DNA of 20,937 nucleotides from JBFJVZ01 sp041623895 (GTDB taxonomy: Bacteria; Planctomycetota; Planctomycetia; Pirellulales; Pirellulaceae), in assembly GCA_041623895.1 (NCBI GenBank), contig JBFJVZ010000079.1, positions 1 to 20,937 of the forward strand, given 5' to 3'. Within the stretch, counting starts at the first letter, position 1, and each line of letters starts with the position of its first letter. This document shows positions 7,854-15,080 of this stretch, one piece after another. The notes beneath the pieces were generated by a model. It was not told the DNA's origin and did not search any database. It saw nothing but the letters and a program-made list of their open reading frames with translations. The position numbers and the translations under genes were made by a program.

Positions 7854-8834
7854 ATGTTCAAGCCGGCAATTGAAAAAACTCGAGCGGCGATTCTATCCCG
7901 CGTCAATCAGGCTCGATTGCGACGGGGATTTGCTGGAATTGCGGCCGATACGATCCCGATCGTGTTCATCTTCACGCCCGAAATCTCTCACCTGGCTCCC
8001 TATTGTGTGCCTGTGCTCGATTCGCGATTCACACCTGTATTGGTGATGAATTCTGTCCCCGCAAGTGACATCGATTGGATTCGCTCCATTCATCCCAATC
8101 TGCGGTTGGTTGAGTTAAAGCACTCACTGAGCCGTAATTCGAAAAGTCTGCTTGCTCACGGCGATGTGCTCAACGATTTATTCGCGATCGTGCCGGGCAA
8201 TTTCATCATTCAGGATCCCGATTGCTTTGTCACCGACCAGAGTTTTTGGGACCAAGTGCAACTTACCGATCAAGATTTTGCCGCCGGCGCTTTTTGGGAA
8301 CAGGCAAAGGACCCTGATCATGTTTTGCCGCACACCTTTTTCTTGATGTTCAATGTGAACATCTACCGCGCGGTCGCTTCCAAGTACCAAATCAATGCGG
8401 GTGTATTTCGGACATTACCACCGAGCGCAGCGCAAACAGCCCGGCAGATGGGCTACGAAGTCGGTCAGTTCCCACATAAATTTAAAGATTACTTTGACAC
8501 GCTGCAGGCGTATTGGGTTTTAAGCCTGGCCGAAGGTTGGCAGTTCCGCGAGCTTTCCGGTCAGCAAGAACGCGTCTTTCACATCGGAGGAACCAGTTAC
8601 CTGCACAAGACCGACATCGACTTGTCGCATTGGGACTATTGGCCGCTAAGCGTCCATTATTTCAACTTACGACTTCTGGAACAGGATCTTGGCCAACGGT
8701 TTCGCCAGCGTTACGGCAGGCTGTTTGAAATGTACGGGTCGGCGGACGGCTTGCTGGCAGCAAATCCTGAGTTTAGCGGCGGTTGGCGGCGGGCCGAAAT
8801 TGACGGCATCCTTGACTGTGTTATCGACCGCTAA
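7854..8834 (+). CDS. Putative GT-A-fold glycosyltransferase of unrecognised family
   Basis: This 326-residue soluble protein is not one I can assign to a named family. Features consistent with a GT-A fold are an early beta-strand TIPIVFIFTPEISHLAPYC, the acidic motif FIIQDPDCFVTD (118-129; DPD could be the DXD metal site), FDTLQAYWVLSLAEGW near 220-235 and VFHIGGTSYLH, whose His-Gly-Gly resembles the C-terminal metal-coordinating His of several GT-A enzymes. There is no signal peptide or clear membrane helix. The ATG at 7854 is preferred to the TTG at 7851 because of the AGGA site. It follows a GT2 gene by 19 nt and overlaps the acyltransferase gene downstream. Its location among transferases supports a sugar-transfer role, but this is inferred from position and weak motifs, not recognised homology. 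Confidence 0.6.
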   Translation: MFKPAIEKTRAAILSRVNQARLRRGFAGIAADTIPIVFIFTPEISHLAPYCVPVLDSRFTPVLVMNSVPASDIDWIRSIHPNLRLVELKHSLSRNSKSLLAHGDVLNDLFAIVPGNFIIQDPDCFVTDQSFWDQVQLTDQDFAAGAFWEQAKDPDHVLPHTFFLMFNVNIYRAVASKYQINAGVFRTLPPSAAQTARQMGYEVGQFPHKFKDYFDTLQAYWVLSLAEGWQFRELSGQQERVFHIGGTSYLHKTDIDLSHWDYWPLSVHYFNLRLLEQDLGQRFRQRYGRLFEMYGSADGLLAANPEFSGGWRRAEIDGILDCVIDR

Positions 8835-9960
8835 AGCAAATCGCGACCAACCGAGCGGCGGGAAGCCCCGGTACTTTGTCCACCTGGATGGCTTGCGCTG
8901 CCTGGCGATTTCATTGGTGATGATTGAACATTTTGGCGGTCCACTGGCACAGTATTTTTCCGCGGGTTATTACGGCGTCGACTTATTCTTTGTGCTTAGC
9001 GGTTTTCTGATCACTTCGATTCTGTTGAAGTCCCAAGGCGATTTTGGTGCCGCCTACAAAACGTTCATGGGCCGCCGCACGCTGCGAATTTTCCCGGTGT
9101 ATTACCTTGCCCTGGCCGTGTTGTTCGTCTGCAACTTCGCCAGCACTCGCGACGATATTCTTTGGCTAGGCAGCTATACCTGGAATTATGCCTGTGCGAT
9201 GCGAGAAGGAGAAAACTGGCTCTTCTACCTGTGGTCGCTATCGGTTGAGGAGCAGTTTTATCTGTTTTGGCCTTTTGTGGTTTTGACGTTACGCGGCAAA
9301 CCTCAGATGCTGTTGGTACTGACAGTTTCATTGGTTTGCATCAGTTACAGTCAGCTTGTCTATAACATCTTTCCGGCATTAACTGCCTACAATTACACCG
9401 GACTGATTAATCGCATGGGATCGTTGGGGCTCGGTGCGCTGGGTGCGATCGGATTCATCGGCGGCTGGATACCGCGTCGGCTGTTGATGAACCGCATGAT
9501 CGAACTGCTGACCTGGGCATTGCTTGTTTGGGCCCTGGTCAGCCAAACAAACTATCGACTTCCCGTGATGGGCATTTGTTCGCTGATTCTGGTGCTGAAA
9601 GGCGTCAACGGCGATTACACGATTCCGATGGTGCCCGCGGCGCTGGCTCATCCGGCGACTGTCTTCGTGGGGCGAATTTCATACGGCATCTACGTGTACC
9701 ATTGGCCGTTGGGATTGGCGCTTAACGAGTACGTTTTCGATCCGCTCTGGCTGAGCATCGATTTTTCAGCCTTAGGACCGCTTGCCAAACTTCGCTGGCA
9801 TTCGTGGCTGATCAAATTGCCGCTGTACTATGCCGCGGTGGTTGCTGTGGCTTACCTTTCGTATCGGTACTTTGAGTCACCGCTGCTGGGTCTGAAGGAT
9901 CGCTGGTTTCCGGGCGACCAGCGAAAGCCGGCTTTTGCGGTTGAAGGTGCCAGCGGCTGA
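8818..9960 (+). CDS. Acyltransferase 3 family membrane protein (OafA-like O-acyltransferase)
   Basis: The first in-frame ATG falls inside the conserved domain, so a GTG at 8818 (17-nt overlap with gene 8) or a TTG at 8812 is likely. From the GTG it has 380 residues. FVHLDGLRCLAISLVMIEHF (20-39) is the family's N-terminal helix with the presumed catalytic His38. GYYGVDLFFVLSGFLITSIL (50-69), GRRTLRIFPVYYLALA (85-100) and LWSLSVEEQFYLFWPF (138-153) are hallmark segments. About ten hydrophobic helices follow, ending in a short hydrophilic tail. These enzymes move acetyl or other acyl groups across the membrane onto surface sugars, as in O-antigen O-acetylation. No fused SGNH domain is present, but the SGNH protein of gene 1 is in the same locus. 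Gene 10 starts 3 nt after the stop. Confidence 0.92.
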   Translation: MLSTAKANRDQPSGGKPRYFVHLDGLRCLAISLVMIEHFGGPLAQYFSAGYYGVDLFFVLSGFLITSILLKSQGDFGAAYKTFMGRRTLRIFPVYYLALAVLFVCNFASTRDDILWLGSYTWNYACAMREGENWLFYLWSLSVEEQFYLFWPFVVLTLRGKPQMLLVLTVSLVCISYSQLVYNIFPALTAYNYTGLINRMGSLGLGALGAIGFIGGWIPRRLLMNRMIELLTWALLVWALVSQTNYRLPVMGICSLILVLKGVNGDYTIPMVPAALAHPATVFVGRISYGIYVYHWPLGLALNEYVFDPLWLSIDFSALGPLAKLRWHSWLIKLPLYYAAVVAVAYLSYRYFESPLLGLKDRWFPGDQRKPAFAVEGASG

Positions 9961-9963
9961 CCG

Positions 9964-10851
9964 ATGTCGGATAACACACCTTTCGTTTCCGTCCTGGTTA
10001 CCGTTTACAACCGCGAGCTCTACTTGCGTGAAACGCTGCAGAGCATCCTGGCGTCAAGCTATCAAGACTTTGAAGTCATCGTCGTTGACGATCGCTCGGC
10101 GGATCACTCGGTCGAGATCGGCAAAGAAATTGAGGCCAACGATGACCGTGTTCGTTTGATCGTCAATGATCAGAACCTTGGCGACTACGGCAATCGCATG
10201 AAAGCGGCATCACTGGCCCGCGGCGATTTTCTCAAATACGTCGATTCGGATGACCTGATCTATCCTCACGCTCTGGAAGTGATGGTCCGGAGCATGGAGC
10301 GTTATCCGGACGCGGCTGTTGGACTGGCTCATTCGATGGCCGAGGATGATTCACCCTATCCTTGGCGTTTGACTGCGGAGCAGGCGTACCGAAAACACTT
10401 CCTCGGGCGTGGCTGCATGAGCTGCGGTCCCACCGGTGCCATCATCCGCCGCAGCGTGTTCGAGACGATCGGCGGTTTCCGCCCGGAGTGGGGCGTGCTT
10501 TCCGATTCCGATTTATGGTTCCGCATCGCTGCGGTACATCCGATCGTTTTGCTGCCGCCCGGACTGGTTTGGTGGCGCCGCCACCCGGGACAGGAATTCA
10601 GCAAAGACGGCGCGGCGATCGATTATCTACAGCGTGGGTTCGAGCTGGACATGTTGCACTTGAATGATTCCGCTTGTCCGCTGTCAGAAAACGATCGAGA
10701 CCAGGCTCTGCGGATCCGCCAGCATCGCATGGCGCGGCACGTGCTTTCACTGGCATTAAAACAACGTCGGCTGGGACTGGCCAACCAACTGTACAAAGCA
10801 TCGGGACTATCCGTCGGCAAGCTGATAGCGGCCTTCAAAAGCCAGTCATGA
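9964..10851 (+). CDS. Family 2 glycosyltransferase (GT-A)
   Basis: The product has 295 residues. FVSVLVTVYNRELYLRETL (7-25) opens the GT2 fold. EVIVVDDRSADHS (37-49) binds the nucleotide. FLKYVDSDDLIYPHALE (89-105) contains the DXD site. ETIGGFRPEWGVLSDSDLWF includes an acidic Asp-Ser-Asp in the place where ED usually lies. The section TGAIIRRSVFETIGGF is typical of GT2 enzymes that build exopolysaccharides. No membrane helix is visible. It follows the acyltransferase by 3 nt and precedes the methyltransferase by 44 nt. Specificity cannot be stated. The replacement of the usual ED pair by DSD may only reflect subfamily variation. Confidence 0.9.
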   Translation: MSDNTPFVSVLVTVYNRELYLRETLQSILASSYQDFEVIVVDDRSADHSVEIGKEIEANDDRVRLIVNDQNLGDYGNRMKAASLARGDFLKYVDSDDLIYPHALEVMVRSMERYPDAAVGLAHSMAEDDSPYPWRLTAEQAYRKHFLGRGCMSCGPTGAIIRRSVFETIGGFRPEWGVLSDSDLWFRIAAVHPIVLLPPGLVWWRRHPGQEFSKDGAAIDYLQRGFELDMLHLNDSACPLSENDRDQALRIRQHRMARHVLSLALKQRRLGLANQLYKASGLSVGKLIAAFKSQS

Positions 10852-10874
10852 ATGCGCAGACACCTCGACTGTAG

Positions 10875-10886
10875 AAAACGCGTTTT
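10875..10886. repeat. 12-bp perfect palindrome AAAACGCGTTTT before the methyltransferase gene
   Basis: AAAACGCGTTTT is a perfect 12-bp palindrome in the 44-nt gap before the ATG at 10896. It could be an operator half, a small hairpin or chance. I see no second copy nearby. Confidence 0.3.
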
Positions 10887-10895
10887 GAATTCACG

Positions 10896-11645
10896 ATGAA
10901 GATTCCTTTCACCAAATACGCGATCAAGCGGTTCAACGCTGCCTTGGAAAAACAATACGCTGACTGTGCCGCAGCTTCGGCCAGCATGAACCAGCGGAGC
11001 CATGCCCGCTACCACATCATCAATGCTTTGCTTGAAAATACGCCACAGAAACGGTACCTGGAAATCGGCGTCCGCAATCCGCAAGACAACTTTGATCGCA
11101 TCCGTGCCGAATTCAAGGTTTCCGTTGATCCCGGCGTGGAATCTCGGATCAATCACGCGACCTATCCGATGACCAGTAACGAGTTTTTTGAAAAACTGTT
11201 TGCCGGCAGATTGGAGATCGAACATCGCACGTTTGATTTGGTCTTTATCGACGGTCTTCACCTGGCCGACCAGGTTTACCGCGATATCCAGAATTCGCTT
11301 CAAGTCATTGCGGACATTGGTTACATCGTGCTTCACGATTGCAACCCGCCGACCATCTACCATGCTCGCGAGAACTTTCGCGAACAGGGACCGGCCACGC
11401 ATTTTTGGAACGGCACGTCTTGGAAGGCTTATCAACGTTTCCGCAGCGAGAGCGATAAACGCTGCTTTGTTGTCGATGTTGACTGGGGCATTGGTGTGAT
11501 CGTCAATCACAGTGAAGACCCGGCAAATCGACTGCCCGCTGATGTGAACCCATTCTACGAATACAACGTGATGGCGGCTGATCGGAAAACAATCCTGAAT
11601 CTCTGCGACGTTGCGGGCGTACCGGAACTGAAGTCTCTGCAATAG
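10896..11645 (+). CDS. Class I SAM-dependent methyltransferase (Methyltransf_24-like)
   Basis: This 249-residue protein is cytoplasmic. RYLEIGVRNPQDNF (53-66) matches SAM motif I, although GVRNPQ replaces the usual GxGxG. VSVDPG (75-80) supplies the acidic residue at the end of strand 2. FDLVFIDGLHLADQVYRDI (113-131) and GYIVLHDCNPP (142-152) are typical of the Methyltransf_24 group, where the IDG-H and HD motifs are strongly conserved. In polysaccharide loci such enzymes usually O-methylate sugars or modify the chain end. A chain-terminating role or methylation of a repeat-unit residue are both possible. A long antisense reading frame covers the same DNA, but the sense motifs are convincing. 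It is the last gene of the compact part, followed by a 211-nt gap with repeats. Confidence 0.82.
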   Translation: MKIPFTKYAIKRFNAALEKQYADCAAASASMNQRSHARYHIINALLENTPQKRYLEIGVRNPQDNFDRIRAEFKVSVDPGVESRINHATYPMTSNEFFEKLFAGRLEIEHRTFDLVFIDGLHLADQVYRDIQNSLQVIADIGYIVLHDCNPPTIYHARENFREQGPATHFWNGTSWKAYQRFRSESDKRCFVVDVDWGIGVIVNHSEDPANRLPADVNPFYEYNVMAADRKTILNLCDVAGVPELKSLQ

Positions 11646-11675
11646 ATCAATTTCATGGTTGATGTGGGATCATCG

Positions 11676-11727
11676 GTAGGCCAGGACTTGTCCTGGCGCC
11701 TTATTGCCAGGACAAGTCCTGGCCTAC
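11676..11727. repeat. Perfect 22-bp inverted repeat made of two self-palindromic units (family A, copy 1)
   Basis: The arms at 11676-11697 and 11706-11727 are perfectly complementary, with an 8-nt spacer GCCTTATT. Each arm also contains its own palindrome: GCCAGGAC-TT-GTCCTGGC in the left arm and GCCAGGAC-AA-GTCCTGGC in the right. The element can therefore fold as one long hairpin or as two short ones. There is no T-tract, so it is not a classical terminator. A related element lies at 17993-18043. Confidence 0.88.
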
Positions 11728-11807
11728 GAGAAATCTGAAAATGCACTGAGGTCGGCTGCCCTGCCTGACACAATCCAAAACAGCCTTTTGCAAGACGGTT
11801 TAGCTTT

Positions 11808-11825
11808 CGGCTCGGCGGGAGCCTC
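11808..11825. repeat. Remnant of the GC-rich family B repeat arm
   Basis: These 18 bases are identical to the reverse complement of positions 16157-16174, the inner part of the left arm of the large inverted repeat at 16131-16254. The sequence following it (TGCTCCGCGACAGCC) has diverged. It lies 31 nt before the ATG of gene 12. Confidence 0.75.
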
Positions 11826-11856
11826 TGCTCCGCGACAGCCGATGTAACCCGCAAGC

Positions 11857-12867
11857 ATGTCCACCTCGCGTTCTCTCGTTTCGATTGTCATTCCGGCGTA
11901 CAACGCGGCCGACTTCATCGGCAATGCCTTGGATGCCGCGCTTGGACAAACGTATGACGCTATCGAAATCATTACGGTTGATGATGGCTGCACGGACAAT
12001 ACCGCCCAGATCATTCAGTCCTACGACGACAATCGGATTCGTTACATCCGACAAGAAAACCAAGGACAATCCGCAGCAATCAACCGTGGCGTGCAGGAAT
12101 CGAGCGGCGATTTGATCAAGTTGTTCGATGCCGATGATTGGATCAATCGGGAACACATCGAGACTCAAGTCGCATCGATTGGTGAACGTAATGACGTTGT
12201 CTCGTCATGCCGCTGGGGATACTTCGTCGAAGATTTCACGAAGCCGGTTGTGTTTGACGAGTACACCAATCGCGACTACGACGATCCGCTGGAGTGGCTG
12301 ATCGATTCCTTGCAGAAAGACGAAGGGATGATGGGCGGCTGGAAGTGGCTGATTCCACGATCGGTCTGGGACAAGGCAGGGGGCTACGATCCGCGACTCG
12401 GTCTGAACAACGACTTTCATTTCAGCATTCAACTGTTGCTGTCCTCGGGCGGCGTACGTTTCGCAAACGATGCCGTCTACAGCTATCGCAAAGGCGTTTC
12501 CGGCGCGGTCAGCGGCAGCGGCGACCGTAAAGCGATGGAGTCCGCGTTGCTGACAACCCAGCTGGGCAGTCAATTACTCCTGGACCGTGAGGATTCAACT
12601 CGCATTCGCTCGATCTGTGCCGACCGGTATCAACAGTGGCTATTTTGTTTCTACCCAGAGTTTCCAGACTTGGCCCGGCGGGCTGAAGCGAAGATCCAAG
12701 AACTCGGGGGCAGTTCGCTGAAGTTGCCCGGCGGCCGATTGCTCCAACTATTGCGCCCCATCATTGGCTGGAAGGGCGTCCGCCGACTCCAATCCCTGGT
12801 CCGCCGATGCGGCTGGCGCAAGGTACTCGCCCACAAGAGCCGGCGGCGATTGTCCGAGTTTCAATAG
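11857..12867 (+). CDS. Family 2 glycosyltransferase (GT-A)
   Basis: The product has 336 residues. LVSIVIPAYNAADFIGNAL (7-25), EIITVDDGCTDNTAQI (37-52), NQGQSAAINRGVQESSGDLI (68-87) and KLFDADDWINREHI (88-101; DXD site) make up a complete GT2 N-terminal half. LGLNNDFHFSIQLLL carries an Asn-Asp-Asp in place of the usual ED motif. The C-terminal third is basic. No membrane helix is apparent. The gene follows a 211-nt gap holding two repeat elements, so it may begin a separate transcription unit or a separately acquired module. Its start lacks a good Shine-Dalgarno sequence. Specificity is unknown. Confidence 0.9.
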   Translation: MSTSRSLVSIVIPAYNAADFIGNALDAALGQTYDAIEIITVDDGCTDNTAQIIQSYDDNRIRYIRQENQGQSAAINRGVQESSGDLIKLFDADDWINREHIETQVASIGERNDVVSSCRWGYFVEDFTKPVVFDEYTNRDYDDPLEWLIDSLQKDEGMMGGWKWLIPRSVWDKAGGYDPRLGLNNDFHFSIQLLLSSGGVRFANDAVYSYRKGVSGAVSGSGDRKAMESALLTTQLGSQLLLDREDSTRIRSICADRYQQWLFCFYPEFPDLARRAEAKIQELGGSSLKLPGGRLLQLLRPIIGWKGVRRLQSLVRRCGWRKVLAHKSRRRLSEFQ

Positions 12868-12963
12868 ACACGCAGTTGGCAATGCATCGCTGGAAAGAAT
12901 TCGCGTGAAGCAAGTACGGATCACGACCTGGCTTGTGGCGGGCAAGTACAGAGTGGTGCAGCC

Positions 12964-13833
12964 ATGAATCACTTGCTTTATCTCTCCTACGGCAGCGGGC
13001 CGCACCAACAGGAAGTCATCTTTTCCGCGTTGTCGGCACACCATTGGTCACCAGCGGGTGAAGACTATCAAATCTGGATCTACACCGACGAGACAGACAC
13101 TTTCAAGGGTCTGCCGTTTGAGATTCAATTCATATCGACCGCGCGGTGGAACGACTGGGCGGGGCCGAAACAGTTCAATCACCGTCGCAAGATCCTGGCC
13201 CTCAAACACGCCATCGAGCATCACGCGGGGCCTGTTGTGTTGTTGGATGGCGACACCTGGTTACGCGCACCGGTATCTCGATTGTTCGAACGGGTGGGAC
13301 CGGGTCGAACATTGATGCACATTCGCGAAGGCGACATTTCAAGGATCGACACGCCGCTGTTCCAGCGCATGCGTGAACTGCTACAGTCGGCGGACTTACA
13401 AGATCGTAATGGAAACCGTTTTCGTATCCCAACTGACGTGGCGATGTACAACGCGGGCGTGATTGGAATCGATTCGGCGGATGCCGGGCTATTGGATCAA
13501 GTGCTGGACTTGACCGATCAACTGTGCGAACTTTCTGACCTGCACGTACTGGAACAATTCGCATTCTCTTATGTGCTGGCCCAAGGCACCGCCCTGGGCG
13601 AGGCAGATGACCTGGTGTTTCATTACTGGCCTCCGTACCTGCACGATCCCTTTCGCAAAGAACTTCCGCAGTTGATGGCCGAGTCGGAATCGCTGCCGCT
13701 TCGCCAGCGCGTCGACCATCTGTATGCTCATCGGCCCCGGCCAACATGGCTTCGCCGCGGCAAGGTGGTCGCTAAACGAGCTTTGCAAATGGCCGGCGTG
13801 ATTCGCGGTCGCTGTCGATCCAACGAGTGGTAG
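12964..13833 (+). CDS. Putative GT-A-fold glycosyltransferase, family not recognised
   Basis: This 289-residue protein starts with NHLLYLSYGSGPHQQEVIFS and contains QFNHRRKILALKHAIEHH (70-87), VVLLDGDTWLRAPVSRLF (91-108; DGD is a good DXD candidate), MYNAGVIGID, LEQFAFSYVLAQG and VFHYWPPYLHDPF. The order DXD, NAG, EQ and C-terminal His is similar to GT8-like and capsular GT-A enzymes that use a metal-bound nucleotide sugar, but I cannot name a family. There is no signal peptide. The gap before it (12868-12963) contains nothing recognisable, and gene 14 follows after 19 nt. A sugar-transfer role is inferred from these motifs and the context. Confidence 0.68.
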   Translation: MNHLLYLSYGSGPHQQEVIFSALSAHHWSPAGEDYQIWIYTDETDTFKGLPFEIQFISTARWNDWAGPKQFNHRRKILALKHAIEHHAGPVVLLDGDTWLRAPVSRLFERVGPGRTLMHIREGDISRIDTPLFQRMRELLQSADLQDRNGNRFRIPTDVAMYNAGVIGIDSADAGLLDQVLDLTDQLCELSDLHVLEQFAFSYVLAQGTALGEADDLVFHYWPPYLHDPFRKELPQLMAESESLPLRQRVDHLYAHRPRPTWLRRGKVVAKRALQMAGVIRGRCRSNEW

Positions 13834-13852
13834 GGAGTCGCGGGACTACAGG

Positions 13853-15001
13853 ATGCCAGCTAAGAAACTTGCCGTAGTCCATTGGTTTCCGTTGGAACAG
13901 TATCCGCCGGCAACCAACTTGCTGGATTATTTCGCCGCGAATACGGATTGGCAAATCGATGCATACACGTGCGCGAATGATCGAGGACTGACGCCCTACC
14001 AGAATCCCGCAGTCACGATTCATCGGCGGCGATTTCCCAGTCGCTCACTGAATCGGCTACGGCGTTGGACGGCCTATCTTAGTTTTCCGCTGATTGTCTT
14101 TTTTCAGCTGCTGAAGATACGGCCGGATACGCTGTTGTATATCGAACCACATTCTGCTTTGCCAGCGTTTTTGTATTGCTCGCTCGCGCGGCGCTGTCGG
14201 CTCTTCATTCACTACCACGAGTATCGTGACCGAGACGAATACAGCCAGCCTGGAATGCGACTCGTGCGTTTCTACCACTGGATCGAAAGACGTTTCCTGT
14301 ATCGGCGGGCAGAATGGATTTCGCAGACGAACGCCGATCGAAATCGCATGTTTTACGAAGATCTGCCGGACGTCAATTTGGACAAGCTGAAGGTCCTGCC
14401 GAATTATCCACCCCAGGCCTGGACGGATGGCGAGCGAGCGAGATGGAAGAATTGTTCCGACCAGCCGCTACGTTTGGTTTACGTCGGTGCCGTTTCGTTG
14501 CGTGACACTTTCATCAGACCCCTGATCGAGTGGCTACGGAGCGGCGCTTCAGTGGATCACATCACGCTGGACATTTTCTCCTACAACAATGACGCAGAGA
14601 CTCATCAGTTCCTGCAGGCATCAGCGAACGATGCGATCCGGTTTCACGCCCGAGGCGTTGACTACAAGGAGATTCCGTCGCTGCTGGTCGACTACCATGT
14701 TGGTTTGATTCTGTATCGCGCCAACACGCGAAATTATGTCTACAACGCTTCCAACAAGCTATTTGAATACCTGGCATTGGGGCTGGATGTCTGGTATCCG
14801 CCTCCGATGCTTGGTGTGAAGCCTTACGCGAACGCCGACTCATGGCCCCGCGTTCTGGAAACCGATTACGAGCGATTATCGGCGGTCGACATGTGTCGGC
14901 GACGTAATCGTTCGGAAATACCGGAAGCGGCAGAGAAGTATTGCTGCGAGCAAGCCTTGCGACCGCTCAAGGAATGGATGGAAGCTGCGCCCCGCGAATG
15001 A
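13853..15001 (+). CDS. GT-B glycosyltransferase, GT4-like and divergent
   Basis: The product has 382 residues. KLAVVHWFPLEQYPPATNLL (5-24) is a first strand and loop of a GT-B fold, without the common double-Gly. A hydrophobic stretch YLSFPLIVFFQLLKI (75-89) may anchor it to the membrane. Then come FIHYHEYRDRDEY (118-130), ISQTNADRNRMFYEDL (156-171; a sugar-transferase-like transition), PLRLVYVGAVSLRDTFI (205-221; start of the second domain) and YNASNKLFEYLALGLDVWYP (297-316), which takes the place of the EX7E donor-binding loop. The pattern NKLFEYLALG is common in GT4-like enzymes that act on exopolysaccharide intermediates. The EX7E pair itself is not evident, so assignment is to the fold and superfamily. 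Function within the pathway is unknown. Confidence 0.78.
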   Translation: MPAKKLAVVHWFPLEQYPPATNLLDYFAANTDWQIDAYTCANDRGLTPYQNPAVTIHRRRFPSRSLNRLRRWTAYLSFPLIVFFQLLKIRPDTLLYIEPHSALPAFLYCSLARRCRLFIHYHEYRDRDEYSQPGMRLVRFYHWIERRFLYRRAEWISQTNADRNRMFYEDLPDVNLDKLKVLPNYPPQAWTDGERARWKNCSDQPLRLVYVGAVSLRDTFIRPLIEWLRSGASVDHITLDIFSYNNDAETHQFLQASANDAIRFHARGVDYKEIPSLLVDYHVGLILYRANTRNYVYNASNKLFEYLALGLDVWYPPPMLGVKPYANADSWPRVLETDYERLSAVDMCRRRNRSEIPEAAEKYCCEQALRPLKEWMEAAPRE

Positions 15002-15045
15002 GCTTGTGTAGCCATGTAACTCCGAACCGTGTCGCGAAAGTAATT

Positions 15046-15066
15046 TCCCGCGGCGGATTCGCGGGA
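15046..15066. repeat. 7-bp inverted repeat upstream of the CgeB-like gene
   Basis: TCCCGCG (15046-15052) and CGCGGGA (15060-15066) are perfect complements around a 7-nt loop. The right arm overlaps a GGGAGG ribosome-binding candidate (15063-15068), so pairing could hide it. No T-tract follows. Confidence 0.4.
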
Positions 15067-15068
15067 GG
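15063..15068 (+). promoter_or_regulatory. Candidate Shine-Dalgarno GGGAGG for gene 15
   Basis: GGGAGG lies 9 nt before a TTG at 15078 and 12 nt before the adjacent in-frame ATG at 15081. The spacing fits the TTG better, while codon preference fits the ATG. A weaker AGGA at 15073-15076 lies 4 nt before the ATG. Confidence 0.4.
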
Positions 15069-15069
15069 C

Positions 15070-15080
15070 GCCAGGACTTG
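15070..15080. repeat. 11-bp fragment matching a family A palindrome half
   Basis: GCCAGGACTTG is identical to the first 11 bases of the left self-palindrome of the element at 11676-11727 (GCCAGGACTTGTCCTGGC). It abuts the ATG of gene 15 directly. At 11 bases a chance match is possible. Confidence 0.35.

Noticed and set aside
8689..8811. Upstream extension of the acyltransferase to a TTG at 8689.
   Set aside because: It would overlap gene 8 by about 146 nt and add residues unlike the acyltransferase family N-terminus.
10848..10874. Eight-codon mini-ORF in the gap before the methyltransferase gene.
   Set aside because: It has no ribosome-binding site or attenuator-like codon run; its ATG simply overlaps the preceding stop.
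10623..11642. A 339-codon open frame on the minus strand opposite gene 11 and the end of gene 10.
   Set aside because: The sense strand encodes a clear methyltransferase and the end of a GT2; the antisense product has no recognisable motifs and crosses the boundary between the two genes.
13202..13747. A 181-codon minus-strand frame opposite gene 13.
   Set aside because: It is Arg/Pro-rich shadow translation lacking motifs; the sense frame has the DGD, NAG and EQ motifs.
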